64,000 nt of DNA from an uncultured Collinsella sp. (GCA_900766165.1 CAAFUK010000055.1:4996-68995), one strand, 5' to 3'; positions 25,491 through 35,135 are shown, counted from the first letter of the stretch. A program made the numbers and translations. The notes: generated by a model from the sequence alone, not told the origin.

Positions 25491-26441
25491 ATGAGAAGGT
25501 ACTTATTGTTGAGTGACAAAACACCCAAACGATTCGTGAACACAATTGGCGATGGAAACGGCGGCAAACTATCGATTGAGGAGGTCGAGGATAGGATAGT
25601 ATCTTGCTTAAATGAGGACAATCCCAAGCTGAATTTAGTAGGGATACAGTATATGGATAATAAGGGACCGCTGGCGGCGGTGCCATCTTCATATTCGGGT
25701 TTAATTGCTGATAAGTTTGAATATCCTAGTGGAACTGAAATCGCCGAGCTTGATCTCCCAACAGATACTTTTATTGAGGAAAAAGAAGACGAGGTGGCCG
25801 TTTGGCAAGTTCGGTTTTATGTATTCCTAACTCCAACAGAAATAATGGGTCGCAACGTTATGATTTCTCAACAGGTATTCCCGGATTACCTGGATCTAGT
25901 TGAAAGGGCTTTGGCCTCATCAAGCTACAGACCTACAAACCACCCTTCGTACCTTATTAATGTATGCAATTTCGAAATTACAGCACTGAGCGTGAGGAGG
26001 AGAATTGAACTCTTTGCCGCAATGGGTTTTCGGTATGTTGAGGTATTTACCTCATCTATAAGCGAGAAGGAAGCCCCAAGGCGATTAGAGGATATTTGCC
26101 AACGGCAGCAGTTTGAATACTCCAATGGTTTGTATTTCTCGGATGACAAGGCGTGTACCATCGACTGCGCAAGAAGGATTATAAATATTAATGCAGACAG
26201 CTTAAGGAACAAGATTGCTCGTAGTGAAGATGGGTCGGCCGCCTTTATAGGGAGTAGCGAGAAATTCTATTGGAGCAGTGTCCTTCCCCTCGTAATTGTT
26301 GCTGCGTTTGAAGACTATGAAATTAATTATTCAGACTACGAGAAGTTTATAGTCTCAAATCGTGCTTACTTTTTGAGGGGCGATAAATTTCCTCGGTGTG
26401 AGACTCTATTGAAATACTTTAAAAAACTAGCAAGGGGGTAG
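25491..26441 (+). CDS. Unknown subunit of the LlaI-like restriction operon
   Basis: A 316-residue protein I cannot assign by motif. It starts RRYLLLSDKTPKRFVNTIGDGNGGKLSIEEVEDRI and has VWQVRFYVFLTPTEIMGRN, VRRRIELFAAMGFRYVEVF and a C-terminal segment SDYEKFIVSNRAYFLRGDKFPRCETLLKYFKKLARG. No nuclease motif is evident. Its place between the tandem methylase and the McrB-like gene matches the position of llaI.1 in the lactococcal LlaI cassette. Start at the ATG at 25491 after TAGAAGGG; 32 bp separate it from the methylase and 4 bp from the next gene. Confidence 0.7.
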   Translation: MRRYLLLSDKTPKRFVNTIGDGNGGKLSIEEVEDRIVSCLNEDNPKLNLVGIQYMDNKGPLAAVPSSYSGLIADKFEYPSGTEIAELDLPTDTFIEEKEDEVAVWQVRFYVFLTPTEIMGRNVMISQQVFPDYLDLVERALASSSYRPTNHPSYLINVCNFEITALSVRRRIELFAAMGFRYVEVFTSSISEKEAPRRLEDICQRQQFEYSNGLYFSDDKACTIDCARRIININADSLRNKIARSEDGSAAFIGSSEKFYWSSVLPLVIVAAFEDYEINYSDYEKFIVSNRAYFLRGDKFPRCETLLKYFKKLARG

Positions 26442-26445
26442 CTGG

Positions 26446-27450
26446 ATGTACGAGCAGATAATTTACTTTGGCGCGCCCGGTACGGGGAAGAGCCATGCGG
26501 TTAAGGAACTCATTAAAACCCAAGATCGAAAAACAAAGCTATTTCGCGTGACCATTCATCCCGAATTTACTTACGGTGATTTTGTCGGCCAGATATTGCC
26601 GAGGAATTCGGCGACTGGAAAAGTTGATTTTGCGTTTGTGCCAGGTCCGTTTACGCTTGCGTTGATGGCTGCTTTTAGCGATACGAATCTTCAAGTCTAT
26701 TTGGTGCTGGAGGAGCTATCCAGAGGAAACACTGCCGCCATTTTCGGCGATGTATTTCAACTGTTGGATCGCAATAGATACTTTGAGAGTGAATTTGAGG
26801 TCACCAATAGGGATGTAGCTTCAGTTATTCCGGAGTTGGCGGGCGACACAATTTATCTTCCTTCAAATCTTAATATAATCGGAACCGTAAACATGAATGA
26901 TCAAAATGTGTACCCAATGGACACTGCATTCAAAAGGCGTTTTGATTGGCGCTACGTTTCCTCGACTCCAGCACTTTTGAACAATGGTTCTGGCATGATT
27001 GATGGACATCTCAATAATCCTTATTTTGAGGTGGCTGCAGGCAATGGGGATAATGTAATTGATACTAATTGGTTGTCATTTTATTCTGCCTTAAATAAGT
27101 GCATCGTTGATAGGGAAAAGGGGCTTGGCCGTAATGAGGACAGGCAGATAGGCCAGTTTTTTCTAAAGTTTAATGAACGGACGATCAGGGATTCGTATAG
27201 CCTGGAGTCAGAGCGGCGCTTGCGGGCAAAAGAAGAAATTAATAGCGTTGTCAGGGAAAAGCTGCTTCTCTATTTATGGCAAGACGTGCAGGGTACGGCT
27301 GTATTTGATAGAAGTGAGGCGCTGTTTTTAAATGAAATAACCTGCTTCGGTGATTTGTATGATAGATATGGAAAGAAACAGGTGTTTAGTGACCTATTCT
27401 TAGATGAATTCCTACGACCAAATGCAAACAAATACAAGTATTCGGATTAA
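26446..27450 (+). CDS. McrB-like AAA+ GTPase/ATPase restriction subunit
   Basis: A 334-residue McrB-family motor. Walker A GAPGTGKS covers residues 9-16, the McrB-typical HPEFTYGDFVGQI follows, Walker B is LVLEELSRGN (Glu89/Glu90), sensor-1 region NIIGTVNMNDQNVYPMD includes the MN-x-D signature of the GTP-using McrB clade (here MNDQN), and FKRRFDW carries the arginine finger. It lacks the N-terminal DNA-binding domain of E. coli McrB, so DNA recognition must come from another subunit. It starts 4 bp after the preceding gene. McrB-like subunits occur in McrBC, LlaJI and LlaI systems; the tandem methylase points to LlaI. Confidence 0.9.
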   Translation: MYEQIIYFGAPGTGKSHAVKELIKTQDRKTKLFRVTIHPEFTYGDFVGQILPRNSATGKVDFAFVPGPFTLALMAAFSDTNLQVYLVLEELSRGNTAAIFGDVFQLLDRNRYFESEFEVTNRDVASVIPELAGDTIYLPSNLNIIGTVNMNDQNVYPMDTAFKRRFDWRYVSSTPALLNNGSGMIDGHLNNPYFEVAAGNGDNVIDTNWLSFYSALNKCIVDREKGLGRNEDRQIGQFFLKFNERTIRDSYSLESERRLRAKEEINSVVREKLLLYLWQDVQGTAVFDRSEALFLNEITCFGDLYDRYGKKQVFSDLFLDEFLRPNANKYKYSD

Positions 27451-27454
27451 AAAA

Positions 27455-28726
27455 ATGATAATCCTGTCTGCAAACGATGGGTCTCCTGTCGATAAAGATA
27501 AACTAAATGAGAAGGGATTTTGGGACTCTATCAATAAGCGCCGCGATATTCGTTATCAAAATCGATACGAATACGCTGACGATGAAGAAGAAGAAGCCAA
27601 CGCTGCTGCAGTCTATTGCTTTGTGGGCTTTGTTGCAAACGCGAACAGTGATCTCCTGGTGGTGTTGCCCAAGTGCCTCGAAACGAGCGATTCCGATTTT
27701 GAGGCTAAGAATCTGTTCGAGGTTATCAAGAAGCACGCTCAGCGCCATCCGAGTTTATACATCGGCCCAAATGCGTCTGAAACATATGTTAGCAATTATC
27801 CGTTTGCAGCCTATTTTGCCATTCTTAGCTATTATACTCGGTTTGGCCTGTATCGAGAAAATGAAGTACGGGTGAAGAGGGGGCTCACTCGTTCTATTAG
27901 CTGGAAAGATACGCTGAAGCGCTCTATAAAATATGTTGTTGACGATGAGGTTGCTCCTTTTCCTGTCTACGGAAGGAAGAAACAAAACAAAACTAGTTTA
28001 ATAACAGCTTGCATGGCTTTTGCGCTTGACTATACCGCATCGAAGTTCGGCGCTATTCTGCATGCCCCGCTAAGCGGCTATGACATACCAACTGAAATGG
28101 TTTTAAATAATAGAAAAGGTGTAATTGAATATCTAATCCAGGAACGTAGTGCAACGTTTAGAGATACGAAGTTGAATTTACTTGACGCGCTAATTGACTT
28201 CTATCGCAAACTCAACTTTGGCGGTTCGCTGTATTTGAAACATTATAAATTTGATTTAATATGGCAAGATATCGCTATGGAATATCTGTGCTCTCACTAC
28301 GAAGGAATGGAGACGAATGGAATCAGCTTATCCGTTACGCCGGTGGCTAGATCTCATTTTGAGAGAAAACGTTTCTATCCTAATTTGGCAAACCCCAGGA
28401 ATTTTATTGATTTAGACTACTACTATATTGATAGGACGTCTAAAGAGCAGCTTATTTTTGATGCGAAATACAAAACAAATCTGCGAGAACTGGACTATAA
28501 GCAACTTGCCTATCATTTTATTTTGGCAAATCGGAGAAATGATTCGGGCTGTGAGCCCTTATACCGCGTTACTCGGAGCGCTTTGATTTTACCGGGCATT
28601 CAGACGGGCTCTAGATTGCATTTTGAAATGGATCCGGCGTTCAACAAAGAATTTGCAGATATGAAAATATTTGAGGAACGTATAGATATGAAGCGGGCGA
28701 TTGAGTATTACGTGAATGGCTCGTAA
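27455..28726 (+). CDS. PD-(D/E)XK nuclease subunit of the LlaI-like system
   Basis: A 423-residue McrC/LlaI.3-like protein. A nuclease core is visible near the C terminus: NFIDLDYYYID (Asp321) followed by LIFDAKYKT with Asp336 and Lys338, the D-xn-DxK arrangement of PD-(D/E)XK enzymes, then a Tyr/Gln-rich helix ELDYKQLAYHFIL. The N-terminal part includes AVYCFVGFVANANSDLLVVLPKC. The start is uncertain: ATG at 27404 overlaps the McrB-like gene by 47 bp, ATG at 27455 follows its stop by 4 bp; neither has a good ribosome binding site, so translational coupling is likely. Last gene of the AT-rich operon. Confidence 0.82.
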   Translation: MIILSANDGSPVDKDKLNEKGFWDSINKRRDIRYQNRYEYADDEEEEANAAAVYCFVGFVANANSDLLVVLPKCLETSDSDFEAKNLFEVIKKHAQRHPSLYIGPNASETYVSNYPFAAYFAILSYYTRFGLYRENEVRVKRGLTRSISWKDTLKRSIKYVVDDEVAPFPVYGRKKQNKTSLITACMAFALDYTASKFGAILHAPLSGYDIPTEMVLNNRKGVIEYLIQERSATFRDTKLNLLDALIDFYRKLNFGGSLYLKHYKFDLIWQDIAMEYLCSHYEGMETNGISLSVTPVARSHFERKRFYPNLANPRNFIDLDYYYIDRTSKEQLIFDAKYKTNLRELDYKQLAYHFILANRRNDSGCEPLYRVTRSALILPGIQTGSRLHFEMDPAFNKEFADMKIFEERIDMKRAIEYYVNGS

Positions 28727-28810
28727 TTCATACAGCGGGAGGGGTTAAATCGGCGTGGAGAGCGCGCCTTAATAGTCATAACATCGTATGCCGGTTGTGC
28801 TACTCTTTTT

Positions 28811-28850
28811 GTGAACGGCGGAGCCCTTTATGGATGGCTTCGCCGTTCAC
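28811..28850. promoter_or_regulatory. Near-perfect inverted repeat before the WYL regulator
   Basis: GTGAACGGCGGAGCC (28811-28825) and GGCTTCGCCGTTCAC (28836-28850) pair across a 10-nt loop with one mismatch. There is no T tract on either strand, so it is either a weak terminator of the restriction operon or an operator for the regulator that starts 77 bp downstream. Confidence 0.6.
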
Positions 28851-28926
28851 CGTTAAATAGCGGCACTTTCAATCTCTCGGTTATATCGACTGAATAAAAT
28901 GTTGATTGTTCAGATTGGAGGCGGCT

Positions 28927-30111
28927 ATGGTTCAACCGAAAACCCAAGGAAATCACCGAGCATATCCAAAGGAGCTGGCGATATATGTCGAGCGTATCCT
29001 ATTGGAGGAAACCGATGCTGGGCTTGGCAAAGGGTTGGGCGTTTCGGACATAATGGCGGAGCTTAAAGCTCGTTATGGCTATGAAGTTAAGCGCGACACA
29101 GTGCAGTGCGTATTGAACGCACTTGTTGATGCCGGGTCAAAAAAGCCTTCGCTCTGCAATAATGCGGGCGCCAGCCCGTTAACCGAGATGAATAGAATCG
29201 ACCTCGACAACAGTTGCCTGAATCCGTCCTACACAGTGATTTCAAGTCGGTTGGCTTGTAAGGGCGAACGACTGACGAATGGTGAGGGGAATCCTGCTCC
29301 TAAAAATGCGAAGCGCCTGTACAGCATAGAGCGTCAAATTGATGGTGCACAAATTGAGCATCTGTGCCGTCTCATTGAAGCCTCTACGGGCGTGGGCGGA
29401 GCCGACGTACTCGAGCATGCAGTTCTTCGCTTACTGTGCGGCGAAGAAAGGCGGCAGATTGAAGATCGCTTGGCTCAAGAAAACGCCCTGCTCAAAAGCG
29501 GCAGAATTGCAAATATGGAAGCAACGCTTGCAAATTTGAGGTTATTGGAAAAGGCCATTAGCCAAAGGCAGAGAGTCCGCTTTCGAACTTCTGATAAGGG
29601 ACGATTGCATAATCATACGCCATATCATCTATGTATGCACGATGGCTACTACTACCTGTTTGTGGGTCACAAGGGTGCCACGAGGTCTTTTGACGCAATT
29701 CGAGTTGATAATCTGTGGGATATAGCCATTGCTGGACCAGTGGACGATGCAAAAGGTCGTTTTGAAGCGATGGTCGAAGAGGCGAAGAGATTCTCTCGTG
29801 CTGGCGTGAACAGGATGTTTAGCGACGATATCGTTTCGGTTCGCGTAAGGTGCCATAGCCAGGCAAAGGAGAAGTATCTTTTAGCCGAATTTGCCGGGAA
29901 CGATGGGTTTCGGCGTGAGACGCAGGACGGGCATCCGAATCCAGAGTATTCGTTTATGGCATCGTATGACGGCATGAAAACATGGGCGATGAAGTGGCTC
30001 GATGTGTTTGAGATACTTCAACCAAAGAAATTACGCGATGACGTTGTGGACATCATTGGACATAAATGTATCTATGTGAGTGCGAGGACTGATTCAAATG
30101 ACACCTGCTGA
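28927..30111 (+). CDS. WYL-domain transcriptional regulator
   Basis: A 394-residue regulator. The N-terminal part (YPKELAIYVERILLEETDAG, LGVSDIMAELKARYGYEVKRDTVQCVLNAL) is a winged helix; a middle helical region leads to a WYL domain, seen in LLEKAISQRQRVRFRTSD, HLCMHDGYYYLFVGHKG, RSFDAIRVDNLWDIAI and, at the end, MKTWAMKWLDVFEILQPKKLRDDV (the WCX-like extension). WYL regulators often control phage-defence operons and may sense nucleic acids or nucleotides. The start at 28927 follows GGAGG at 28917. The stop overlaps the next gene by 14 bp, so it likely regulates or works with the helicase. Confidence 0.85.
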   Translation: MVQPKTQGNHRAYPKELAIYVERILLEETDAGLGKGLGVSDIMAELKARYGYEVKRDTVQCVLNALVDAGSKKPSLCNNAGASPLTEMNRIDLDNSCLNPSYTVISSRLACKGERLTNGEGNPAPKNAKRLYSIERQIDGAQIEHLCRLIEASTGVGGADVLEHAVLRLLCGEERRQIEDRLAQENALLKSGRIANMEATLANLRLLEKAISQRQRVRFRTSDKGRLHNHTPYHLCMHDGYYYLFVGHKGATRSFDAIRVDNLWDIAIAGPVDDAKGRFEAMVEEAKRFSRAGVNRMFSDDIVSVRVRCHSQAKEKYLLAEFAGNDGFRRETQDGHPNPEYSFMASYDGMKTWAMKWLDVFEILQPKKLRDDVVDIIGHKCIYVSARTDSNDTC

Positions 30112-33100
30112 GAAAAAGCAAGCAATTGGCGATGCGTTGGATTATTGGTATTTGCTCGATTTTTTGAGCCAAGGCGACCAGCCCGAAGATAAAGTGGACC
30201 CGCCTAGGCCCAGAAAAGGAATGCTCGATGACTGCTTTGTCCCAAAAGAGCGGAACGACCAGGACCTAAGGACGCCTTCTGAAGAAGCGAGAGAGCGTGC
30301 GGATGGCGTTACGAACGGCGAAAACTGGCCGATTTCAATGATTTACTGTCACCTTGGCTCTGTTCCACGCGAAGCGGTCATGACGTATCTTGCGAATAGA
30401 CCGGGGAATGAAATCGAAAAAGAGGACGAGTGCATGACGGTTGCGCTATTAGGTATGAGTCCTGATGGCAAATTTGTCAGCTTTGAGTTGTCCTCCTTAT
30501 TTTGGTGGTTGAAGAAGAATGTAGGGAATAGCCCAAATGCCATCGGTAGTTTCGAGGAAGAACAGGACGCTATTCGCAAGAAGCTCAATCAAAAACTCGA
30601 TGGAACAAAGCTGACGTATGGTGTCATTAGGGACATTGTCGATAGTTACGTCCGACCAAAGGTTGAGGGGATAGCCAACTGCCTTCCCGACGGTGACGGG
30701 GCTGAGCGTATCAGCGAGTGGTGTTCAAGGCTGCTTGTTGAATATAGAGCAATGAAGCCAAAGGACAATGGGGACGATGCGTGCCCAGTGTTCGATCAAT
30801 CCCTCTGTCACTCATTTTTCGCAAAAGATATTTCCCAGATAAATGAGCTGTGCAACAGGTCGGGGTCTTTCGACGATTTTCGTGAGGGACCGTTGTCTCT
30901 TGTCGCTGCTTACCTTGAAGGCGGCTTGAGGGAGGAGTCTGCTTGTGGAGAGGTCGATCTTCTGGGCGGCGAAAGCGATGACGATCTGGCTGTCCGTGCA
31001 GATTTCTTCTCTGAGGTGTTAGGAGCCGGCGCTACACCTATCGGTCGCTGGCCGAGTAAATACTCCTTGAGTTTGATGCAGCAAGTGGCAGTAAACCTTG
31101 CGGTTGGTCGTGGCGGTTCGACACGCAAATACCCCGCAAACGATGTCATGTCGGTAAACGGTCCTCCGGGCACGGGAAAAACAACTCTGCTCAAGGATAT
31201 CGTTGCGGCTAATGTTGTCAAAAAAGCCCACCTGCTGTGTGAATATGACAAACCCGATGACGCCTTCGAAGAGGTAGAGCTGAGCAAACGATATCTCCAG
31301 TTCGCCAAGAATCCCTATCGTTTCAGGAAGGGCCGAACCGGAGATGCGATTAATAACCTCAGCATTTTGGTCTGTTCGACAAACAATGCGGCAGTTGAGA
31401 ATATCGCTAAAGAGCTTCCTGATGGGAAAGCCTTTTTGGAGGGGATTGACGAATCCGAGAAAAAAGAGTTTCTAGAGTCAGATTTGTCCAACATTGTTTG
31501 GGGAAAGACAAGCGAGCAGAAAACGGTAGAAGACCTCTATTTTTCTTCGGCGCTCGTAGACAATGAGGGCAACCTTCGAGACCCCGAGCATCCCGGACTT
31601 ATGATTGCGGCGTGTCTCGGAAACCGAAGGAATATTAATAGTTTTAGGAATTGTGAATTAGCTTCGCTGCAGTTTAAAGCCCAGGTAGGAAAGGGAAAGC
31701 GGTTTTCTAAGGCGAAGAAGCTGTTTCTCGCTCAATACAAAAAGGTATCCGATCGATTTAAAAGAATGGAGGAGCAAGCCGCCAGGGAACGCGAGCTCCT
31801 GAAGCTTCAAGCGCAGTTGTCCCAATTGAATTATGAGTGCCAGGAGGACGAGCGAAAGATAGTTGAAGAGCTGACAATCGAAACGGCGTGCCTGCCTCAT
31901 CCTTTTGAAGGCGGTACTGTAGGCGATGCCCGGAAATATCTCGATGACATTGCGAAGGATACCGCTGATTATGAGGCGAGAAGGAATAGGCTTGAAACAG
32001 AATTGCGCGATGCGGAAGAAAAGGCCAGTGGGCTGATTGGGTGGATCTATAGGGGTCGTTTGTCCGATAGCCTCGAGAAGCTCGATTCCTTTATGCAGCA
32101 AACCAAACCGGAGCGGAAGCTTGTTGCGCTGTATACGACATTTGAGAGCAAATACGAAGAATTAGAGAATGAAAAGAAGAAACTAGTCTCTTTGCAGGTG
32201 GAGATTAAGGGGTTAGAGGACGTAGTCGAGGGCGCTAAATTTGTCGAGACGATTGATGAGCGTTTTGTTGAGTCTATCTCAGAGGGGGATAGCGAAAGCC
32301 GAAAGAGCGCTCATTTATATAATCCATCCGATGACGATGAACTAAAAAAGGAGCGTAACCTGCTATTTCTGTACGCGTTGCAAGTGACACGCGAGTTCAT
32401 CCTTGAATCAAAATGCATGCGGAACAACATTACGCTTCTACGAACATACTGGGGAGCCAAAGACATAGGCGCCGATTCTGGTAAAAAGGAGTTGATAGAG
32501 TTCACGCAAGCCGACAGACGGAAGATGGCCCCTGTGCTTTTTCAGGCGCTCGGTCTGCTTACTCCAGTAATCTCTTCCACATTTGCGTCGATTGGTCGCA
32601 TGCTTGAGGATGTTCAGATTGGTGGGGCGGATCCGCTGTTTGGCTTGTTGATTATAGATGAGGCTGGACAGGCGGTGCCGTATGCCTCTCTGGGTGCCCT
32701 TGCTCGCAGTCGACGTGCAATGATTGTCGGCGACCCTTCTCAGATTGAGCCCGTTATTACGGGGGATGTTAAGGAGCTCCGAGCCGCCCTCGGTAAAAAA
32801 GTATTACTACCGTTTAAGGGAGATGTGGCTTCGGTCCAACGACTTGCCGATGCCGTTAATCCCTATGGCCATCTGCGCAGCAACAGCGAGGATGATCAAT
32901 GGATCGGCTGCCCGCTTGTGGTCCACCGTCGTTGCATATCGCCTATGTTCGATATCTCTAATGAGATCTCGTATCAGGGCTCCATGCTTAACGAGACGGC
33001 TAATCCAAAAAAGGATCTCGCTGACAGCTTTTATCTAAAGTCCTCGCAGTGGATCAATGTTGCAGGATTTGAACGTGGCAATCGCGACCACTATGTTGAT

Positions 33101-34699
33101 GTTCAGGGCGACAGAGTATATGAGATTGTCGAAGATGCTTTTAGGAAAACGGCGGCTGCGACCAAGAAAAAAGCTGACGGGTCGGGTGAGCTTGAAGAGT
33201 GCGCTATTCCGAGCCTCTATATCATTTCTCCGTTTAAAACTGTTGTCAGCGGGCTTAAGAATAGACTGTTAGAAGAGACGCCTGAAGGAATAGCAGAGCG
33301 TGCCTGGAGTGCATTCGCAAAGCTTAATATTGGTACGGTTCATACGTTTCAAGGCAAAGAAGCCCATCAGGTGATATTTGTCTTGGGGTGCGATACAAGT
33401 CGTAGCTGTGAAGGTGCAATTAAGTTTGTAAATCCAAATATCGTGAATGTTGCGGCAAGCCGAGCTAAGTATCGCCTTTACGTAATTGCTGACTATGCAG
33501 CGTGGAAGATTAACGAGAACGTTGCAACGATGAAGCGAATTCTCGATACGGCATGGGTTAAGCATTGGGAAAAATACCAGACGACTGGAGCTATTGAGGA
33601 ACTCAATGCAGCGAAAGATATGCTGCCGCGCGGAGAATCTCTTCCACGGGAGGCAACTGACGCGGACGAGGAGCATGTCAATGAAGATGATTGGTGTCCT
33701 GATGTAAGCACCGATTCCTATTTGGACAATGTGAGCGAAGCGTTCAAAAGCTTTAATCTGGATGCAGAAGACTGTCGAATCATAGGCTTCTCTTCGCGCG
33801 AAGCTCTTCGAAGCGCGTTCGCTGATTGCGCGTGCGACCAAAATGGCAAAAATAGGGTGCTTGAGAATATCGAGCAGGGGCTTCTTCTGTGCAAGATATT
33901 TGGCATTGGCAGTGTTGGTACCGATAACGATTCAGATTGCGCATTTTGCCTGCTAATGTTCTGCCGTGCGGCAGAGAGATACTTGCGTTTGAAATTGCTG
34001 CCGGCCTTGAAGGCCATTGCTCCCGATTATGTTGTTGCAAGAAAGCCGCTCAAGGAGCTTGAGGGGCTCAACCTTGGTCAATACGGAAGGTTAATCGCAA
34101 AAAAGAGCGAGCTACTGGCATCCTCTGTTCAAGTTGAAAATGCCGAACTGACGCAGGCGTCAAAGGGAGACTGGTGGAGGACGCTTGGCGAAACACTGGG
34201 TCAATTCACTAGATTTCGTAATAGCGCTTGTCACACCGATCGAGAAGAGACGGTTAGCGCGGGCGAGGTCTGGCTGGCGCTTCGATGCCTGTTCGTTGCT
34301 TTTCAGCTTGATGAACATGGCCATAAGAGTGTGGAAATCATGCGAGAGGGTGTTGCTTACGAAGCGGCTTTTGCGGGGGCCGAGCGTTTGCCGGTCTGCT
34401 ACTCAAAGGATCAGGCGGAAGCTAAGGGCTATGCCTCAATTACCCTAATACTGAAAGAAGGCGGTCTAGATATTAAGTCTAAAGATGCCAACGATATTCT
34501 GATGAAACAAGGTTATCTGCGACTTTACGATGAAGGCGAAGAGAGTGTGCAGAGATGCAAGGTCCCGTCCGCTAAGGGCTTGAGGCTGGGTGCAATCACC
34601 GTGCGTGGTGAAAAGGGGGACGGTGAAGTGTACTTCTATGCACAGTATCCGAAAGTGAAGGCAAAAGATATATGCGACATAATTGAACGCGAGTCATGA
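30098..34699 (+). CDS. Large SF1 (Dna2/Upf1-like) helicase with C-terminal HEPN-like domain
   Basis: A 1533-residue protein. Residues 1-340 are an uncharacterised N-terminal region. The helicase has Walker A NGPPGTGKTT (354-363), an inserted coiled-coil region (about 510-730), Walker B IIDEAGQ (Asp854, Glu855), GDPSQIEP, motif V GTVHTFQGKE (1079-1088) and motif VI NVAASRAKYRLYVIAD, the COG1112 pattern. The last 300 residues hold CRAAERYLRLKLLPAL and FTRFRNSACHTDREE, where R1374-N-x3-H1379 fits the RN-x3-H signature of HEPN ribonucleases. Start at 30098 (MTPAEKK) overlapping the WYL gene. Predicted defence effector that unwinds nucleic acid and perhaps cuts RNA; this is inference. Confidence 0.8.
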   Translation: MTPAEKKQAIGDALDYWYLLDFLSQGDQPEDKVDPPRPRKGMLDDCFVPKERNDQDLRTPSEEARERADGVTNGENWPISMIYCHLGSVPREAVMTYLANRPGNEIEKEDECMTVALLGMSPDGKFVSFELSSLFWWLKKNVGNSPNAIGSFEEEQDAIRKKLNQKLDGTKLTYGVIRDIVDSYVRPKVEGIANCLPDGDGAERISEWCSRLLVEYRAMKPKDNGDDACPVFDQSLCHSFFAKDISQINELCNRSGSFDDFREGPLSLVAAYLEGGLREESACGEVDLLGGESDDDLAVRADFFSEVLGAGATPIGRWPSKYSLSLMQQVAVNLAVGRGGSTRKYPANDVMSVNGPPGTGKTTLLKDIVAANVVKKAHLLCEYDKPDDAFEEVELSKRYLQFAKNPYRFRKGRTGDAINNLSILVCSTNNAAVENIAKELPDGKAFLEGIDESEKKEFLESDLSNIVWGKTSEQKTVEDLYFSSALVDNEGNLRDPEHPGLMIAACLGNRRNINSFRNCELASLQFKAQVGKGKRFSKAKKLFLAQYKKVSDRFKRMEEQAARERELLKLQAQLSQLNYECQEDERKIVEELTIETACLPHPFEGGTVGDARKYLDDIAKDTADYEARRNRLETELRDAEEKASGLIGWIYRGRLSDSLEKLDSFMQQTKPERKLVALYTTFESKYEELENEKKKLVSLQVEIKGLEDVVEGAKFVETIDERFVESISEGDSESRKSAHLYNPSDDDELKKERNLLFLYALQVTREFILESKCMRNNITLLRTYWGAKDIGADSGKKELIEFTQADRRKMAPVLFQALGLLTPVISSTFASIGRMLEDVQIGGADPLFGLLIIDEAGQAVPYASLGALARSRRAMIVGDPSQIEPVITGDVKELRAALGKKVLLPFKGDVASVQRLADAVNPYGHLRSNSEDDQWIGCPLVVHRRCISPMFDISNEISYQGSMLNETANPKKDLADSFYLKSSQWINVAGFERGNRDHYVDVQGDRVYEIVEDAFRKTAAATKKKADGSGELEECAIPSLYIISPFKTVVSGLKNRLLEETPEGIAERAWSAFAKLNIGTVHTFQGKEAHQVIFVLGCDTSRSCEGAIKFVNPNIVNVAASRAKYRLYVIADYAAWKINENVATMKRILDTAWVKHWEKYQTTGAIEELNAAKDMLPRGESLPREATDADEEHVNEDDWCPDVSTDSYLDNVSEAFKSFNLDAEDCRIIGFSSREALRSAFADCACDQNGKNRVLENIEQGLLLCKIFGIGSVGTDNDSDCAFCLLMFCRAAERYLRLKLLPALKAIAPDYVVARKPLKELEGLNLGQYGRLIAKKSELLASSVQVENAELTQASKGDWWRTLGETLGQFTRFRNSACHTDREETVSAGEVWLALRCLFVAFQLDEHGHKSVEIMREGVAYEAAFAGAERLPVCYSKDQAEAKGYASITLILKEGGLDIKSKDANDILMKQGYLRLYDEGEESVQRCKVPSAKGLRLGAITVRGEKGDGEVYFYAQYPKVKAKDICDIIERES

Positions 34700-34731
34700 G
34701 TCATCTCAAAGTCAAGTGAGTTTTAGAGTAA

Positions 34732-34778
34732 AACCCGCAATTTAACGCTATATAGCGGTAGATTGCGGGTTGCTTTTT
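34732..34778 (+). terminator. Intrinsic terminator after the helicase gene
   Basis: AACCCGCAAT (34732-34741) pairs with ATTGCGGGTT (34762-34771), with an inner stem around CGCTATATAGCG, and is followed by GCTTTTTAT. Confidence 0.9.
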
Positions 34779-34829
34779 ATCTCTTTTCACTATTCTGCAG
34801 GTGTCAGTTGTTCGAAGGGAGATTCAAAG

Positions 34830-35135
34830 ATGCTTGAGTCCAATTGTATTTATATTTGCGACGAGTCGAATGAGGAGGATCTCACGTGCACGCTTTTGCA
34901 GATGAGGCAGATAGTTGACGAGGCAATTGATCTTGCTTATGAGCTCGAGGACTCCTCTGTTGCTTACAAGGGAGTTGTTGACGGCCTGTTGGCCACGTTG
35001 GAGTCGTTGTGCTACCGCAATGCCGCCGTCCATGAGCTTATTCAATCTGTTCTGCTTGAGCGTAATGAGACCCTGCGATTTGATGAATTACAAATGCGTA
35101 ATGATGAAGTGCCCGAGCGGCCAATATGCCGATAA
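34830..35135 (+). CDS. Small acidic hypothetical protein
   Basis: A 101-residue, mostly helical, acidic protein (MLESNCIYICDESNEEDLT, then LQMRQIVDEAIDLAYELED and VVDGLLATLESLCYRNAAVHELIQSVLLERNE). No family recognised. The start at 34830 follows CGAAGGGAG. It stands alone after the helicase terminator. It could be a small regulator, immunity-type or phage-derived protein; there is no evidence to choose. Confidence 0.55.
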   Translation: MLESNCIYICDESNEEDLTCTLLQMRQIVDEAIDLAYELEDSSVAYKGVVDGLLATLESLCYRNAAVHELIQSVLLERNETLRFDELQMRNDEVPERPICR

